Shown here: positions 48,306-60,771 of the stretch, piece by piece
Numbering within the stretch: position 1 is the stretch's first letter
Layout: each line of letters begins with the position of its first letter
NCBI GenBank assembly: GCA_022496805.1
Contig: CM040085.1
Span: 33,695,811-33,759,810 of the forward strand
Direction of reading: 5' to 3'
DNA length: 64,000 nucleotides
Source: Pohlia nutans
Lineage: Eukaryota > Streptophyta > Bryopsida > Bryales > Mniaceae
Program-made: the position numbers and the translations under genes
Notes under the pieces: generated by a model
The model's input: the letters and a program-made list of their open reading frames with translations, nothing else
Told to the model about the DNA's origin: nothing
The model's database searches: none

Positions 48306-48510
48306 TAAAAGAAAAAGATGAAAGAAAAGATAAAAGAAAAGATAAAGATAAGGATAAAAATAAAATAAAATAAAATATTGTTTACAATGTAAATGATTGT
48401 AGAAAGACAAAAATTGGTCTTTAAAAAACTTTTTAGCCAATTTTTTTAAGCCAAATTTGCTCATGAAATGAGCGCACTTGGCAAAGTGCATAAATAGCAA
48501 ATTGCGTGTT

Positions 48511-49084
48511 GAGTCCTTGTACATTTTTTGTAGCACTGTGTAGCACTGTTCGTAATAATGACCCAGCACCCACCGGGCAAAGAGCCATTGGAACCGTGAT
48601 TCTTAAACATAAGGTTGATTGCACCCCCGTGTTGAAGAGTTGCAAAGTTCGTAGCTATTAAAACATCTATACGTAGAACATCAAAAATTTATAATTTATT
48701 CATAAAATATCCAAATAATATGTATTTTAGTACATTGAAGTCCTTTTCAAAATAGGAACAAGATCCACAATTCTATTTTTTTTGGTTTTTTAATTAAAAA
48801 AATGAACACACAAGTTGAACAACCAAAAGTCAGGAGAGTGGGAAACTCTACCTTACAGGATGGCTATTTTTCTTTGTGACAACAACACAAACCAAACTAG
48901 CAGCCATTATAAATACACAATCATGATACATAACCATAATCTACTCTATTCCGCGACATATATGTCACACAGTCAAGGTTTATTTTCCATAACTTCTTGA
49001 CTTCATTTTGACTTCCATTTCTCTCCATGAATGCAAGTGTTGCATCACACAACTTCTTACTATTTAGGTTACCATAGACTGGCT
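48511..49084. other. no gene recognised
   Basis: AT-rich sequence between element P2 and the coding-like fragment at 49085. Nothing recognisable. Confidence 0.35.
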
Positions 49085-49258
49085 TAGAATTGTCATCCCT
49101 CGCCGGTTATGCTGGGCTTGCTGATTCAAGGGTTTTCTTGTCGAATTGCGAGGCTGAATCCGCAAGAAGGGAAGTACTGCGGATTCTGAAACCGAATCCG
49201 CTCATGTGGCTGATTCCGGAGTTTTTCATGGAGAACGCTTTGGCTGTTAATGTTAACC
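49085..49258 (+). pseudogene. coding-like fragment, unidentified
   Basis: GC-rich stretch with one open frame of about 55 codons, including GYAGLADSRVFLSNCEAE and LRILKPNPLMWLIPEFFM. It runs without a start codon until it hits the TTAA of element N, where the stop lies in the element. Codon use is like the real exons and unlike the AT-rich surroundings. Most likely an exon or gene fragment cut off by the MITE. I do not recognise the family. No other exon of the same gene was found nearby. Confidence 0.45.
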
Positions 49259-49566
49259 CCTAAACGTTCCAGCGTTCAAAAACTGGATCATGAACAAATT
49301 CAAAGCCTTGCAACTTTCTCATACAACCTCGGATGACTTTCACCCAAGCCTATTAAATTCTCTACCAATTACAATAAATCTCTCGTAATGGGGAGCCGCT
49401 GATAATATTGGAGAGGCCTCCAACTACAAGTATGTCAGATTTGTTGGGTAGATTTTAGACTTGTAACGGTCGTCTCATGTACATCTCATGTACATTTGAG
49501 CCATGCTAATATCTATTTTTGGAAGCTAGGATCTACTTCTATTCAAAGGATTGGTACGTTCAGGGG
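49257..49566. mobile_element. TTAA-flanked MITE, family N
   Basis: 310 bp, ends CCCCTAAACGTTCCAGCG and inverted CCCCTGAACGTACC, flanked by TTAA (49253-49256, 49567-49570). Its right TTAA is also the left TTAA of the next element (A copy 2), so the two stand back to back. Confidence 0.82.
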
Positions 49567-49570
49567 TTAA

Positions 49571-50227
49571 CCCTTAAAGGTCCAAAGACCCCTTTCCGAC
49601 CATTATTATACAACAATATTCCATTGTATTTGGCATGGTTCTACACCTCCTATGGGTTTAAGACACGGGGAGGTCACTCCATTGTCAAGTTGAAAACCAC
49701 GTGCGAACAAAATAAATCTACTTTTTCTAAGTTGCATCACCAAAATGGGTCAAAATTTTATCAATTTTTTTTCATGAGTAGATATACTCAGTATCTATTA
49801 CATAGTAAAAAAAGATAACCAAATTCGATGATCTTTCTTTTTTTATAAAACATACCGTTTCTAACTAGAATGACGTAGAAATGAACTAAAACAGTTACTA
49901 AAAAAAATGAAGATGACTACAAATTTCAAAAAAATATACAAAAGATGTTATCAATGGTTATGTATATGTAGAAAAAATATCATAATTTAAAAAAATATTT
50001 ATGGCATATAATATAGGGGTAGCAAACTTTGTTCGCACGTGGTGTTCAACTTGACAATGGAGTGACCTCCCCGTGGTTTAAGATCAAAAGTGAAGTTAAA
50101 ATTCACGTCGACGTGATTCCGGGCGTGATTCTAATGAGGTATTGGAGTCTCAATTTGGAACTTTCTATTTACAACAAATGTCAATTATACGCCAATGTAT
50201 CTGCTATCCCCATCAGCCCTTTAAGGG
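49571..50227. mobile_element. TTAA-flanked MITE, family A copy 2 (carries element S)
   Basis: TTAA at 49567-49570 and 50228-50231. Ends CCCTTAAAGGTCC and inverted CCCTTAAAGGGCTG. Removing element S leaves 237 bp, close to copy 1 (225 bp at 1362). Confidence 0.87.
49664..50075. mobile_element. element S copy 1 (8-bp target duplication)
   Basis: 412 bp, terminal repeats of 48 bp with one mismatch starting CACGGGGAGGTCACTCCATT. Exact 8-bp duplication GTTTAAGA (49656-49663, 50076-50083), present once in A copy 1. Eight bp is the hAT-type duplication, although the ends are not the usual CAGGG. No coding. Confidence 0.88.
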
Positions 50228-50237
50228 TTAATACCAG

Positions 50238-50335
50238 CAGCTCCAAGAGCGCATTCTGTTTGCGGCTCCAAGAGCGCATTCTGTTTGGGAGCGCACCCAA
50301 GGGCTTGCTCGTAAACAGAATGCGCCCTTGGAGGC
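50238..50335. repeat. short GC-rich palindrome with duplicated arm
   Basis: GCTCCAAGAGCGCATTCTGT occurs twice in tandem and then inverted (AACAGAATGCGCCCTTGGAG), making a small hairpin. No function is evident. Confidence 0.7.
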
Positions 50336-50455
50336 GAGTTCTCTAGTACATCACTGCGCTTTGCATCCAGACTTGTGAGTTTTGCTTCTTCTGATAGCAC
50401 TGACTCATGGCAGGATGTCCGGACCAAAACTTCCAGTGAGCCTAAGCTTACCTTG

Positions 50456-50475
50456 TACTGTACTGTACTGTACAT
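50456..50475. repeat. (GTACT)n microsatellite
   Basis: About four GTACT units. Confidence 0.8.
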
Positions 50476-50699
50476 GCAGACCATATAGTGGGTGATCAAG
50501 TGGATGCTGACATTGGAAAAATTGGCCACCTTCAGTCACAAATAACTTAATGCAGTCCCTCTCTTGCCAGAGACACAGAGTTCATGGCCTGATACCCGGG
50601 CCTACCATACCCAGGGCATGACCACAGTCCGGGTATACGCCTTAAATGCCATCGAAGTCAGTTGGGTAGTCGCAGTCGCAGTCCCCGTCAGTTGACGTT

Positions 50700-52704
50700 A
50701 ATCTCAACTTAAGTGCAGGCCTCAGTTTAATCGCGTCGCTAATCCAGCTTTTCTCTCGAGACTCTCGTCCCAAGCCCTAATTTCTCTTGTCGCCTCGTCT
50801 ATTTCCCCTTCCCCCCATTCCCCGCAACAGCCATTCCTCTGTCCCTCCTCGGAGCTCTCCGGCACCGTATCCATCACTCGTTTTCTATTCAGTTTTTTAT
50901 TAATTTTTTTTTGGTAAGTTCATGAATTCTCGTGTCAGTGTCATTTGCTCCATTTATGATTTGTTGCAGCGTTTCTGGCAATCGGTTAACTACCTGCAGG
51001 CGCTACATTGAATTTCCCGTCTTCGCTCGTTTTCCCTGCTTTTTTTCGATTTCTTTTTGTTGATCTGTAAGTCTTACATTCTTAATTTGCGTTTTAAGTA
51101 TCGCCGCATTCATTGCTTTTTATCTTTTTGTTGTGTGGAGTGATGGATTGATATGATTAAAGAATCGCTAGTTGTGTTTTTTTATAAAAAAATTCCATGA
51201 TGTTACTGTAGACTGCGGTGATTGTACATCGTCGACTGTAGGATCCGCATGTACAGTCCACCCTCTATAAGTGTTAACAATTGGGAGTGGTAATATTGTT
51301 AACACTTATAGAGTGTTAACACTTACAGAAATATAGAGTTTAACAAATCAAAACATAACACGTATAAATGTAACACAAGTAAAACTCGCCGCCGCAAAAC
51401 TCGCCGCCGCTGCCGCAGGAGACTTGGAAGGCAGATTTCGGCCAACCATAACTCACTCGTTAGAAGTCGGAATTCGACAAAACTACTACCATTGGAATCG
51501 TCTCCTCAATAGCTTTCTAATGGTATGTGATTCGCCCTACAAGTCTGAAATTCGAAAACAACATTCTCAGAAATTCGAACGCTGGTAGACTGGCTCAACC
51601 TGCTAGGGTAAACTGAGTTGACGAGGGAGGGACTTGCAGTCAATATCCTGCACCTAATAATTTCTAAATGGGGGGTATGTTACAGTATGTTACAGTATAT
51701 TACATGTGCTATGTTTCAATATATTGTATTGTATGGTATTATATAGTATAATAATAAGTTAACAGATATAGAGGGCAAAATTACAAAGAGGGGAGTAGCC
51801 AATCAGTTAACACTTAACACTTAACGTTATTGTAGTCTCCCCAAGTAGGGAGTAGAAAAAATGTTAACACTTATGGAATTTTAACACTTATAGAGGTAAC
51901 ACTTATAGAGGGTGGACTGTAGTTGACCTTTACGTACGTCGAGTCGTCGACCTGTATGATTGAGGTGGTGGTGCGTGCGAGAGAGACAAGGAAGGAAAGT
52001 TTGGGGTTACGGTTGGGAGCTTGTCAGGCATCTGAGTACCTGCTGTGAATCTAGTTTTAATTTGTTTTTTTAGAAGCTGGTACAATTATTTTTTTCTGAC
52101 AAAGGAATTGTAATCCGTGATTCATAGAAATCATAGATTTCCGCGGGGAGTGAACTTCATCTGCGACGCTGTATGTTTGGTCACAAGTGATCGAAAAGCT
52201 TACAGGTGAGCAGCTCACTAGGAAGGCTTGAACCGGAGGTCGGTCCTGCTTTTTACCAAACGCACGTTTGGGGGTTATTCATGCTTCAGTCGAAAAAGTC
52301 TTAGTTGTTGTCTTGGATCCTGCACCATAGCCTGCGTCGGATTGCCATAGGTTTGAGGTAGCGTGAGGTGCCGCAGCTCGAACGATGTCAAGTCTAGAAG
52401 AGCGTGTTAATTAGTGCGGCATGACGTTGTCGGTGAAAAGCAAGCATGAAAAGCAAGCACTAAGGGTCGGTCATCAGCATTGAGAGAGTCGAAATTAATT
52501 AATGATGCGCATGGTGATTTGGGAGAGGAGGGGTACATATTTTATTCTGGCGGTTGCGCTCCTGTAGAGGACATGAAGGTCCACAAGTAGGAGAGCCTGT
52601 GTAGAAGAGGACGTGGCTGTGGGATTGGAGTTGACAGTTATTTAGTGAGCTTTGGCGACAGGGTCTCCGCTTTGTTCGAGGCGGCAGGGAGACGACCAAA
52701 CGCC
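50700..52704 (+). promoter_or_regulatory. probable promoter and intron-containing 5' leader of the OPT gene
   Basis: 50740-50880 changes abruptly to C/T-rich sequence like a plant transcript leader (CTCGTCTATTTCCCCTTCCC). A good donor GGTAAGTT follows near 50912. No coding frame precedes the ATG at 52705, so the leader is probably spliced across a long intron containing the pogo-like element at 51254. This is inference; no start site was identified. Confidence 0.4.
51254..51919. mobile_element. pogo/Emigrant-like MITE
   Basis: 666 bp, flanked by TA (51252-51253, 51920-51921). Ends CAGTCCACCCTCTATAAGTG and inverted partner resemble the CAGT...CTCTATAA ends of plant pogo/Lemi/Emigrant elements. 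AACACTTATAGAG recurs inside both ends. Lies about 0.8 kb upstream of the OPT start codon. No transposase. Confidence 0.82.
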
Positions 52705-55700
52705 ATGGCTCCGCAGACGGATGACGGCGCTCCAGCCCTGGATTCCTCTGCACAATATGATGCAACGGCCGTGGATAACAGAAATCTGCAGCACCATAAC
52801 CAACACGACGATACTCTGGTGAAACGTAAAGGTAGGTGTCTTCCCTGATCCTTCTTTCATAGCCTTGCTCCAGTTGCTTGCGTCTCTAAGAAAAAGCTCC
52901 CTGCATTCGAATTCTCTTTTTTATTTCAATGCAATCTGACGGTTATGTTGGCCGTGTGCCCCTCTAGAATCTTCGATTTCGATAATATTAAGGGGTAATT
53001 ACTCTCCGGGTTTGTAATCCCTAAGGCATTGATTCACGCGTCATAGGTTTGCGAGTCACGAGGCATAGCAAGTCTAAGAGAGATGGTAAGGAGAAGAGAG
53101 AGGAGATGCACAATTTTAGTGGTGTTTGAGCTTGAGGGATCAATAGGTTGCAACTTGCCAGCACGGTGTTAAGTATAGAGGAAGGGCCAATTAAGGTTCG
53201 TATCTCAAGAACTGTCTTGGAAGTTGCCTTTGCCTCCCTCTGCGGCATGGCATGTCTTACGTACAGATGATCATAGAACACTAGGTTGAGGCTTCATCCA
53301 GCGTCATGGAGTGCCTAACCCTCCATGGCCCTACATCAGATGACGATTTCTGGTTCAGGTTATGAAACCCATTCAACCGCTCACATAACGGTCACAAACA
53401 AGAAGTTCCCAATGGTCTCGCTACTACCCACAACTGTCCGACCTCCCGACCTCTCGACCTTTTGCTCTGGCCGAACTTTATACGTGTCATTGCCAATAGG
53501 AATTTGGATTAGCCAGTAGACCGGTCAAGAGGTTGGCAGAATAGATGGCGATGATTTTCGCCTTTGAAAATTATATTGTTGCTACACCGACTTAAAGATT
53601 TATCCGGTGACCGTAAATGCTGTTGATGTCCTGCCTATTAAAGATTCTATAATTATTAATGCAGTAGGGTCAGGAATATCTTTTTTCGCCAGCGAACCCT
53701 GCCGATATTGTTAAACATGGTCACCTGGTGAAATATTTTTCGCGGCTCTGATTGTTGGAGGATAAGGTCTCTCCAATAGCAATTTAGCATGATCAAAGTT
53801 CTGCTTTTTGTCCTGCTTGAAGTTGGCCTGTCTTAGTTTAGGTGCCTCGAGTTATTGCCGGTGATATTTCATTGAATTAGTCTTTACACTGAAATGATGT
53901 GTTGGCGGTGCAGGCAACTCTAATTATGTAAGCGATGAGCAGAAGTTGAAGGGCATAGATGGAGAAGAAGCTGTTCCGGACCAATCTCCTATTGAGGAGG
54001 TGGCCCTAACGGTGTCTACTGTTGATGACCCATCAATTCCGGTGTATACGTTTCGGATGTGGGTACTGGGTTGTATCTCATGTGTCGTTCTTGCGTTCCT
54101 CAACCAGTTTTTTTCATTCCGTACTGAACCTCTGAGCATCAGCTCAGTCTCAGCTCAAATTGCAGCTTTGCCTTTGGGGCGCCTCATGGCAGCAACTTTA
54201 CCGACTACATATTACAGAGTTCCTTTTACCAAATGGAAATGGACCATGAATCCTGGACCTTTCAACGTGAAGGAGCATGTTCTTATCACTATTTTCGCAA
54301 ATTCGGGGGCGGGGGGCGCCTACGCTATTGGTATTGTAACCATAGTGAAGGCATTCTACAAGAAGAAAATGACGTTCTTTGTAGGATTGCTGATCACCAT
54401 TACCACCCAGGTACGACCTTACCTATCATTACTATGAATATTGTCGCATTACCATGCTTGTTCTCTTCGGTGTGTTCTCGATGATTCATGTAATTGGTAA
54501 ATCTAAATGCTGCTTAACACTCATGCATGTCTCCTCATTCATAATGGATTTTCGATTGTGGAAGATCAACTTTCGATCGCTCAAACCTCAATCGTGTCTA
54601 TGCATTTGATATGTTTGCGCGATATCTCAGCGTACGTGATGATATGCATTGATACGTTGTCTGACATGAATTCGTTTGAATCGTGACTTGACAGATGATC
54701 GGATACGGTTGGGCAGGCATATTTCGAGAGTATCTGGTGAAACCAGCTCAAATGTGGTGGCCCTCAAATCTGGTCCAAGTATCTCTATTTAGGTAAGCCG
54801 TTTGGCTCAACCTGGAACAATATAAAGGACTTTTGTACAATTCCAGGAGCAACTAATGTACAGTACTTTCAAAAGTAGGATATTGGCGATGAAAAGATCT
54901 TTTAAGTAGGTGGATACTTCGTGACCGGTCATCTGTTTCTACGTCAGTGGATTCAGGATAGACCGTTCATGTGTGTCCATGCCAGTAGATAGACTGATGC
55001 GTGCTTATGCAGAAGTAAGAGTGAGGCAGAGCTTTGAATAGTCATAACAAAGGCATATCAATGTACGGTATAATTCACTTAATATTTTTGTGGGATTCAG
55101 GACTTTGCATGAGAAAGATACTCGACAAAAGGGGGGAGTTACCCGCCTCCAGTTCTTCCTCATAGCGTTGGCTTGCAGCTTCGGTTACTATGCTATCCCC
55201 GGCTACCTGTTCGCCATGTTAACATCACTTTCATGGGTCTGCTGGGCGTGGCCGAATTCTGTGACGGCTCATCAAATCGGATCAGGAATGAGCGGCCTCG
55301 GTGTTGGTGCATTTTCTTTGGATTGGGCGTCTGTTTCTTCGTATTCTGGGAGCCCACTTGCCACGCCATTCTATGCCATAGCCAACATATTCGCGGGTTT
55401 CCTTATGGTTATGTACGTGATCACTCCAATTGCGTACTACAACGATGTGTACAACGCAAAAACTTTTCCTATCTTTTCAAGCCATTTTTTTACAGCTGAA
55501 GGCAAATCTTATAATATCACCAAAGTTATCGATTCAAACTTCCGACTAGACGTGAAGGCCTATGAAGGGTATGGGCGCCTTCATCTCAGCACATTCTTCG
55601 CTCTTACCTATGGGGTAGGGTTTGCTGCCCTTTCAGCCACTGTCTCCCACGTTGTCCTCTTTCATGGCGGGTAAAATACCTCCCTACTTCCTTGGTTTCT

Positions 55701-57616
55701 TTGATAATTATTATTTGGTTGTGGAAGCATCGATTGAGCGGAAAACTATCGCTTGTTATCACATTACGGATATGTTAGGCGCGTTCTCAATGAGGGGCTT
55801 CTGTGTCGAAAACGTCATCCTTTCAACAACAGTTTCTTTGCAGCTTGATTCGATGTTCTAGTTGTGGTAGGGATGGAGATTCTCGTGTCAAATCATTTAC
55901 ACGGAAATAATGTTCTAAATTTGGGTTATGAGAATACTTATGATGGAGTAGATGGACATTCTAAGCGCATTTCATGGAATGTTGTGTTGGCTATTGTTGA
56001 ATATGCAGGGATATATGGAAGCGGGCCAAGTCAAGTCTAAAGGATAAGCCCGATGTACACACTCGGTTGATGAAAAGTTATAAAGAAGTACCCCAATCTT
56101 GGTTTCTCGGACTTCTGGCTGTCATGATCATAATCTCTGTGGCGGCGTGTGAGGTGTACAATGAACAGCTGCAGTTGCGATGGTGGGGAGTGCTTATGGC
56201 ATGTGGACTGGCACTTTTCTTCACTCTTCCGATCGGGGTGATCGCTGCTATTACTAATTCGGTACCAAACCTTCTCCAATTTATTTTTAAAGTTGTTCCT
56301 TACAGCGTCTTGTGCTCGTAGATGAGTAGTACATATATCGAACAAGATTGGTATCAATTAATCACAGAATAGCAAGCGGATTCGGCACCTCAGTTCCTAC
56401 TGCTCATGTAAATTTTCATTTGTAACTCACGGGACAGTTTCTCTGCAATTGCGTACGGTAACTGCTCGAGACTACGTGAAAAAGGTTGATAAACATAACA
56501 ATTCTTTTTGCAGGTGCCTGGACTCAATATCATCACAGAGTACATCATCGGTATAATATACCCCGGCAGACCAGTGGCAAATGTGTGCTTCAAGACGTAT
56601 GGATACATCAGCATGACTCAAGCTGTCTATTTCCTTTCTGATTTTAAGCTGGGCCACTACATGAAAATTCCCCCACGTGCTATGTTCCACGCTCAGGTAA
56701 CAAGCTGTGATCATTTTCCATGTGACTTCTATAATTTTGTGCAATCAGTCCCTACCTATTTTCTAGATGGTATCAAGTTGGCATGGGGGGGGACAAGGGC
56801 AAAGGGTCGTTTTGTTACTGATAGGTTGTATCCGTCTATTACTAGCTAAAGATTGTCACTGAGAAGGACTTTCAGAACTTACTGCACAATTTTTCACAGC
56901 TAGTTTCAACTGATTATTAGTTCGATTCTGAGTGAATTATAACAGTGACTTTGTATGAGATCAATGTTGACGATGGGACTTCCTGTGATTCATGCATACA
57001 GTTACTGGGAACAGTGATTGCTGCGATTGTGAATATGGGCACGGCATGGTGGTTATTGACAACCGTCCCAAACATCTGCAATGTAGAGGCTCTTCCTCAC
57101 AACAGCCCTTGGACGTGCCCTGGGGATACCGTTTTCTTCGACGCATCAGTAATATGGGGTCTCATAGGACCCATGCGAATGTTTGGAGCGCTTGGAATCT
57201 ACAAGGCTATCAACTGGTTTTTCCTTATCGGACTCTTAGCGCCCGTTCCATTCTGGATATTGCACAAGATCTTCCCAGAAAAGAAGTGGCCCTTGTATGT
57301 CTACACCCCAATTCTGATCGGGGCAACTGTGAATATGCCGCCTGCTACGTCTGTGAACTATATCGCCTGGTTCACGGCTGGTTTCGTCTTCAACTATGTT
57401 GTGTTTAAGTACAGGAAATTATGGTGGCAACGCTACAATTATGTGCTCTCGGCGGCTCTTGATGCCGGGCTGGCATTTATGGGAGTGCTATTATACTTCG
57501 TTCTTCAAGTGGAAAACAGGAGTATCACATGGTGGGGCACGAACCTTGATAATTGCCCTCTTGCAGCCTGCCCTACAGCTCCCGGGGTGATTAAAACTGG
57601 ATGCCCTGTTTTCTGA
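52705..57616 (+). CDS. oligopeptide transporter (OPT family)
   Basis: Proton-coupled membrane importer of small peptides or metal chelates such as glutathione-like compounds. Seven exons: 52705-52831, 53914-54410, 54695-54792, 55101-55670, 56009-56261, 56514-56696, 57002-57616. All are GT-AG and frame-consistent, 780 codons, slightly longer than usual because of a hydrophilic N-terminus. Signatures: [20 protein letters not shown] at the first membrane helix; [20 protein letters not shown] (155-174); [41 protein letters not shown] (from 525); [14 protein letters not shown]. Hydrophobic segments run throughout, consistent with a polytopic plasma-membrane protein. It belongs to the plant peptide branch rather than the yellow-stripe branch, judged by these motifs. 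No disabling change was seen. The start is the first in-frame ATG; exon 1 is the least conserved part. Confidence 0.95.
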
Positions 57617-59240
57617 GCAAGTTGATGTGCAGGTCCACAGCCACGAGAAAGTAAGTTATGTGGTGCTGCCATCGCCGTTGTCTTCGAAGGCTGCGCTGTC
57701 GCTATCGTTGACAAAGTGAAGGCCGTAGCACTTGTACATTATTTGGGCTTTTCTTCATCTCATTAAACCTATTTTCTGAAGGGCCTCAATTGAGGCCCAA
57801 CTTCAGCAAGCCTAATAAGTCGTGTGAAGATGTATTTTTGTTACCATTCACAGTTAACTATTATATATACTGTATTTACAAATTGTATATAATTCTCTTC
57901 TCTCTAAACTGTGGGTATATCATCAACAAATTCGGCCATTGTCAGGATGGTTACGATTGTTAATTGAAATTAGGAGGAGGTACTGTATGATTTACGCTAG
58001 TTTACTTGTATTCTCAATCACTACCTTACATTCTAATTTGATGAATATATTATACCCAGTGTCACCTTGTAAATATGCTCACAATATAATGTGAATATTA
58101 AGACGTGAAGGTTTGTGAAATTTGAAGTTTTTGGAATTATAGAGGTTTCACTTGTCACAAAACGGGATTTCAAATGTGATGATTCTCAATGCTTATATCT
58201 TCTCAGTTTCAAAGGATATCTGCAAGATGGTATTGGTATTGACGTGCCCCGAAGGCATGGCTGAATGTATTCTTTTATTCATTATGGTCTTTGGGGGCAA
58301 TGTTATGATTATTAATTTGAAACTAAGACCAAGTGAGTCTCGAAAAACAAGAAGTTGCATGAGAAAAGACTATGTTTAAAGAGGAGATATTGAAGGATAA
58401 CATTTGATATCTAGGTTGCCTAGATGGTAGAAGTGGTAGAAATATTCCAAGCAAATTATATATTCATGTTAGCCTTTGGAACACTTATTTCATTTCAATT
58501 ATATTGTTTGTGTACATTCAATTTAAAGGCAACATTTTAAAAATAAGTTTAATTTGTTAAAGTAGATGAGTTGATGGTGGAATTTCTAGTCATTAGAATG
58601 GTACTTATTTTGGTACTTAGTGCTAACCATGTCAATTAAAGACTTGACCAAGTTTGTAATTAATATTCATGTTTTTATATGAATGTAAATATGTAATATA
58701 GTAATCCATATATGAAGTTTGGTAGTTTTTTTTGTTTTGTTTTGTTATGTTGAGATCTCACACCCCATGGGACCTACTGGTGTATACTTGGTACAGTCGG
58801 AAAGCCCTTGGTGAGGAGGGGTGCTCATTGCAAGTTTCACATAATATGGAGTCACGATGCAAAAGATATTAAATTTCAAAGTACTTTTATTCTCATAAAT
58901 TACATAAATTAAAATGAAAACTTTTCCACTATCAAAGAGCGTGTATCATATTCTATCTCATCAAGGAAGTGACAACTCACAAATTAAAATGGAATCTTTT
59001 CCATAGTCAAACTAAGAGTGACTTGTCGTATCATGTTCTATCATATCAAGGAGCTACAACTCAAAAAGATGAAGTGTTGAAAACATAAAGATTTTGAAAA
59101 CAATTTCAACACTTAACTCAAAAAGGTGGTAAAATTTTAAGTGTAAAAAAATTGAAACGTTTCAAGACTTTATTCAAAAGAGAAACTTGAGAGACAATAG
59201 AGTTATTGTAAAGTCCATCAAAGTTTGAAGAAGATACCAC
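57617..59240. other. OPT 3' region and gene-free sequence
   Basis: 57617-57900 probably includes the OPT 3' untranslated region. The remainder is AT-rich without recognisable genes, repeats or terminal structures; the frame at 58152-58379 has no known relatives. Confidence 0.4.
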
Positions 59241-59515
59241 GAATTTTTCTTTATTATATTGTTATTTGTTCACTTCAAATTGTTAAAAGGTGTGGAAGAT
59301 CTTGGTGGTTTATCATTATTAGGTGTATAAGAGGTGTGGAAGAGCTTGGTAATCTTCAAAAGTTTTTTAGCTCCTTTCTTGGTGCTAAAAAACTTTTGAA
59401 GACCACCAAGCTCTTACACACCTCTTACTCACCTAATAAGGATAGACCACCAAGATCTTCCACACCTTTTAACTATTTGGAGTGAACAGATAACAACATA
59501 ATAAAGCAAAATTCT
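59241..59515. repeat. long hairpin / palindromic MITE-like element
   Basis: About 275 bp almost entirely self-complementary, centred near 59378. AGGTGTGGAAGATCTTGGTG on the left pairs with the inverted copy before 59470, and the outer arms include TTATTATATTGTTATTTGTT. No target duplication was resolved. A transcript would form a stem of more than 100 bp suitable for small-RNA production. 59516-59917 holds nothing recognisable. Confidence 0.8.
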
Positions 59516-59921
59516 TTGAAGATTTTTCAAATTCAAGGTGACTTTACGGATAACTCTAATTTAACTTGATTTTTTGTGAATCTAGAGTTGGAGACAAATT
59601 TAAAAGGGAGATTTATTTATTTATTGTTGATTATTATTTTTAAACTCATGGACCTAACACATATTCAAAGATTTGATGGAAGGATTTTTAGTTGATAATA
59701 GAGTTATTCATAAAGTGAGCACCAGGTAGCCTTTCAAGCTAAAAATCTAGTTCTGCCTTGTCTTTCCTCTTGTGAATTTTTTTTGCTTCACTTTACAGAT
59801 AACTCTAATTTGTAATTTTTTTAGAGATATTTTAGAATTGAAGACAACTTAGATGGGGAGGTTTTCTAATTGGTGATCATTTCAATAAACTTAGGATTAT
59901 GAACTCTTGACAAACACATGT

Positions 59922-60726
59922 AACACCCAATTCCCTAATTTTGCACTTGGCCAAGTGCACTCATTTCATGAGCAAACTTGGCTTTAAAAAAATTTATTTG
60001 AATTTTTTTGTAAAAAACAGTGATTTTTGTCTTTTTACAATCTCTTCATAGTAAAGAAACAATTATTTATTGTATTTTTTATCCTTATCTTTATCTTATA
60101 TCTTTATCTTTATCTTTTCTTTTTCTTTTATCATGTTTTTTTTCCTTGTCTTCTTTCTTGTCTTCCTCTTGTCTTCCTTCTTCTTTTTCTTCTAGTCTTC
60201 CACTTGTCTTCCTTTTTTTTCTTCACCTTGCCATTTTCGGAGTTTAAACGATAATTTAAAAAAAAAAAAAATCAAGGAGCAGGCTGAATCCAATACAGGC
60301 CCTGAAATGAAAAAAAAAAAAAAAAAAAAGTTTTTTTTTTTTTTTTTTTTTTTTTTTCCGGATTTTCCGGGCAGGGAGGGTCCGCGCGCGCGGACCCTAC
60401 TCTTATTTTGACCCACTCTCCTTCCCTCCTCTCCTTTCTTTTTTCTCCCCTCTCTCTTATATAAACCCTCCCACATTCTTCCTCCCTCACACTTCCTTCC
60501 TCCTCTCTCTTCTTCCTTTATATTGAGGAGAAGGGAGAAGGAAGAGAGGGAGAAGAACAAGAGCGGAAAAGGGGTGGAAGGAGAGTGTGAGGGAGGGAGA
60601 GTGAGAGAAGGTTTATATAGAGGAGAGGGGGGAGTGAGGGAGGGTGGGTCAAAATAAGAGTAGGGTCCGCGCGCGCGGACCCTCCCTGCCCGGAAAATCC
60701 GGAAAAAAAAAAAAAAAAAAAAAAAA

Positions 60727-60771
<45 letters not shown>

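Larger units (their letters stand above)
45600..48510. mobile_element. long palindromic element P, copy 2 (composite)
   Basis: Ends AACACGCAATTCGCTATTTA (left) and the same inverted (right). Pyrimidine-rich left arm is interrupted by T copy 2 (about 45820-46860). The interior (47040-48130) repeats a GC-richer motif around GCCGGCTGAACCCTAAAC in both orientations, near 47190, 47390, 47630, 47710 and 47945. No matching target duplication (left AAAC, right GAGT), so it may be a recombinant of two P elements. No real coding frame. Confidence 0.65.

Noticed and set aside
53946..54437. Intron-retaining frames of the OPT and P450 genes as separate small proteins
   Set aside because: Each is one exon plus read-through into an intron; splicing joins them into full-length family members.
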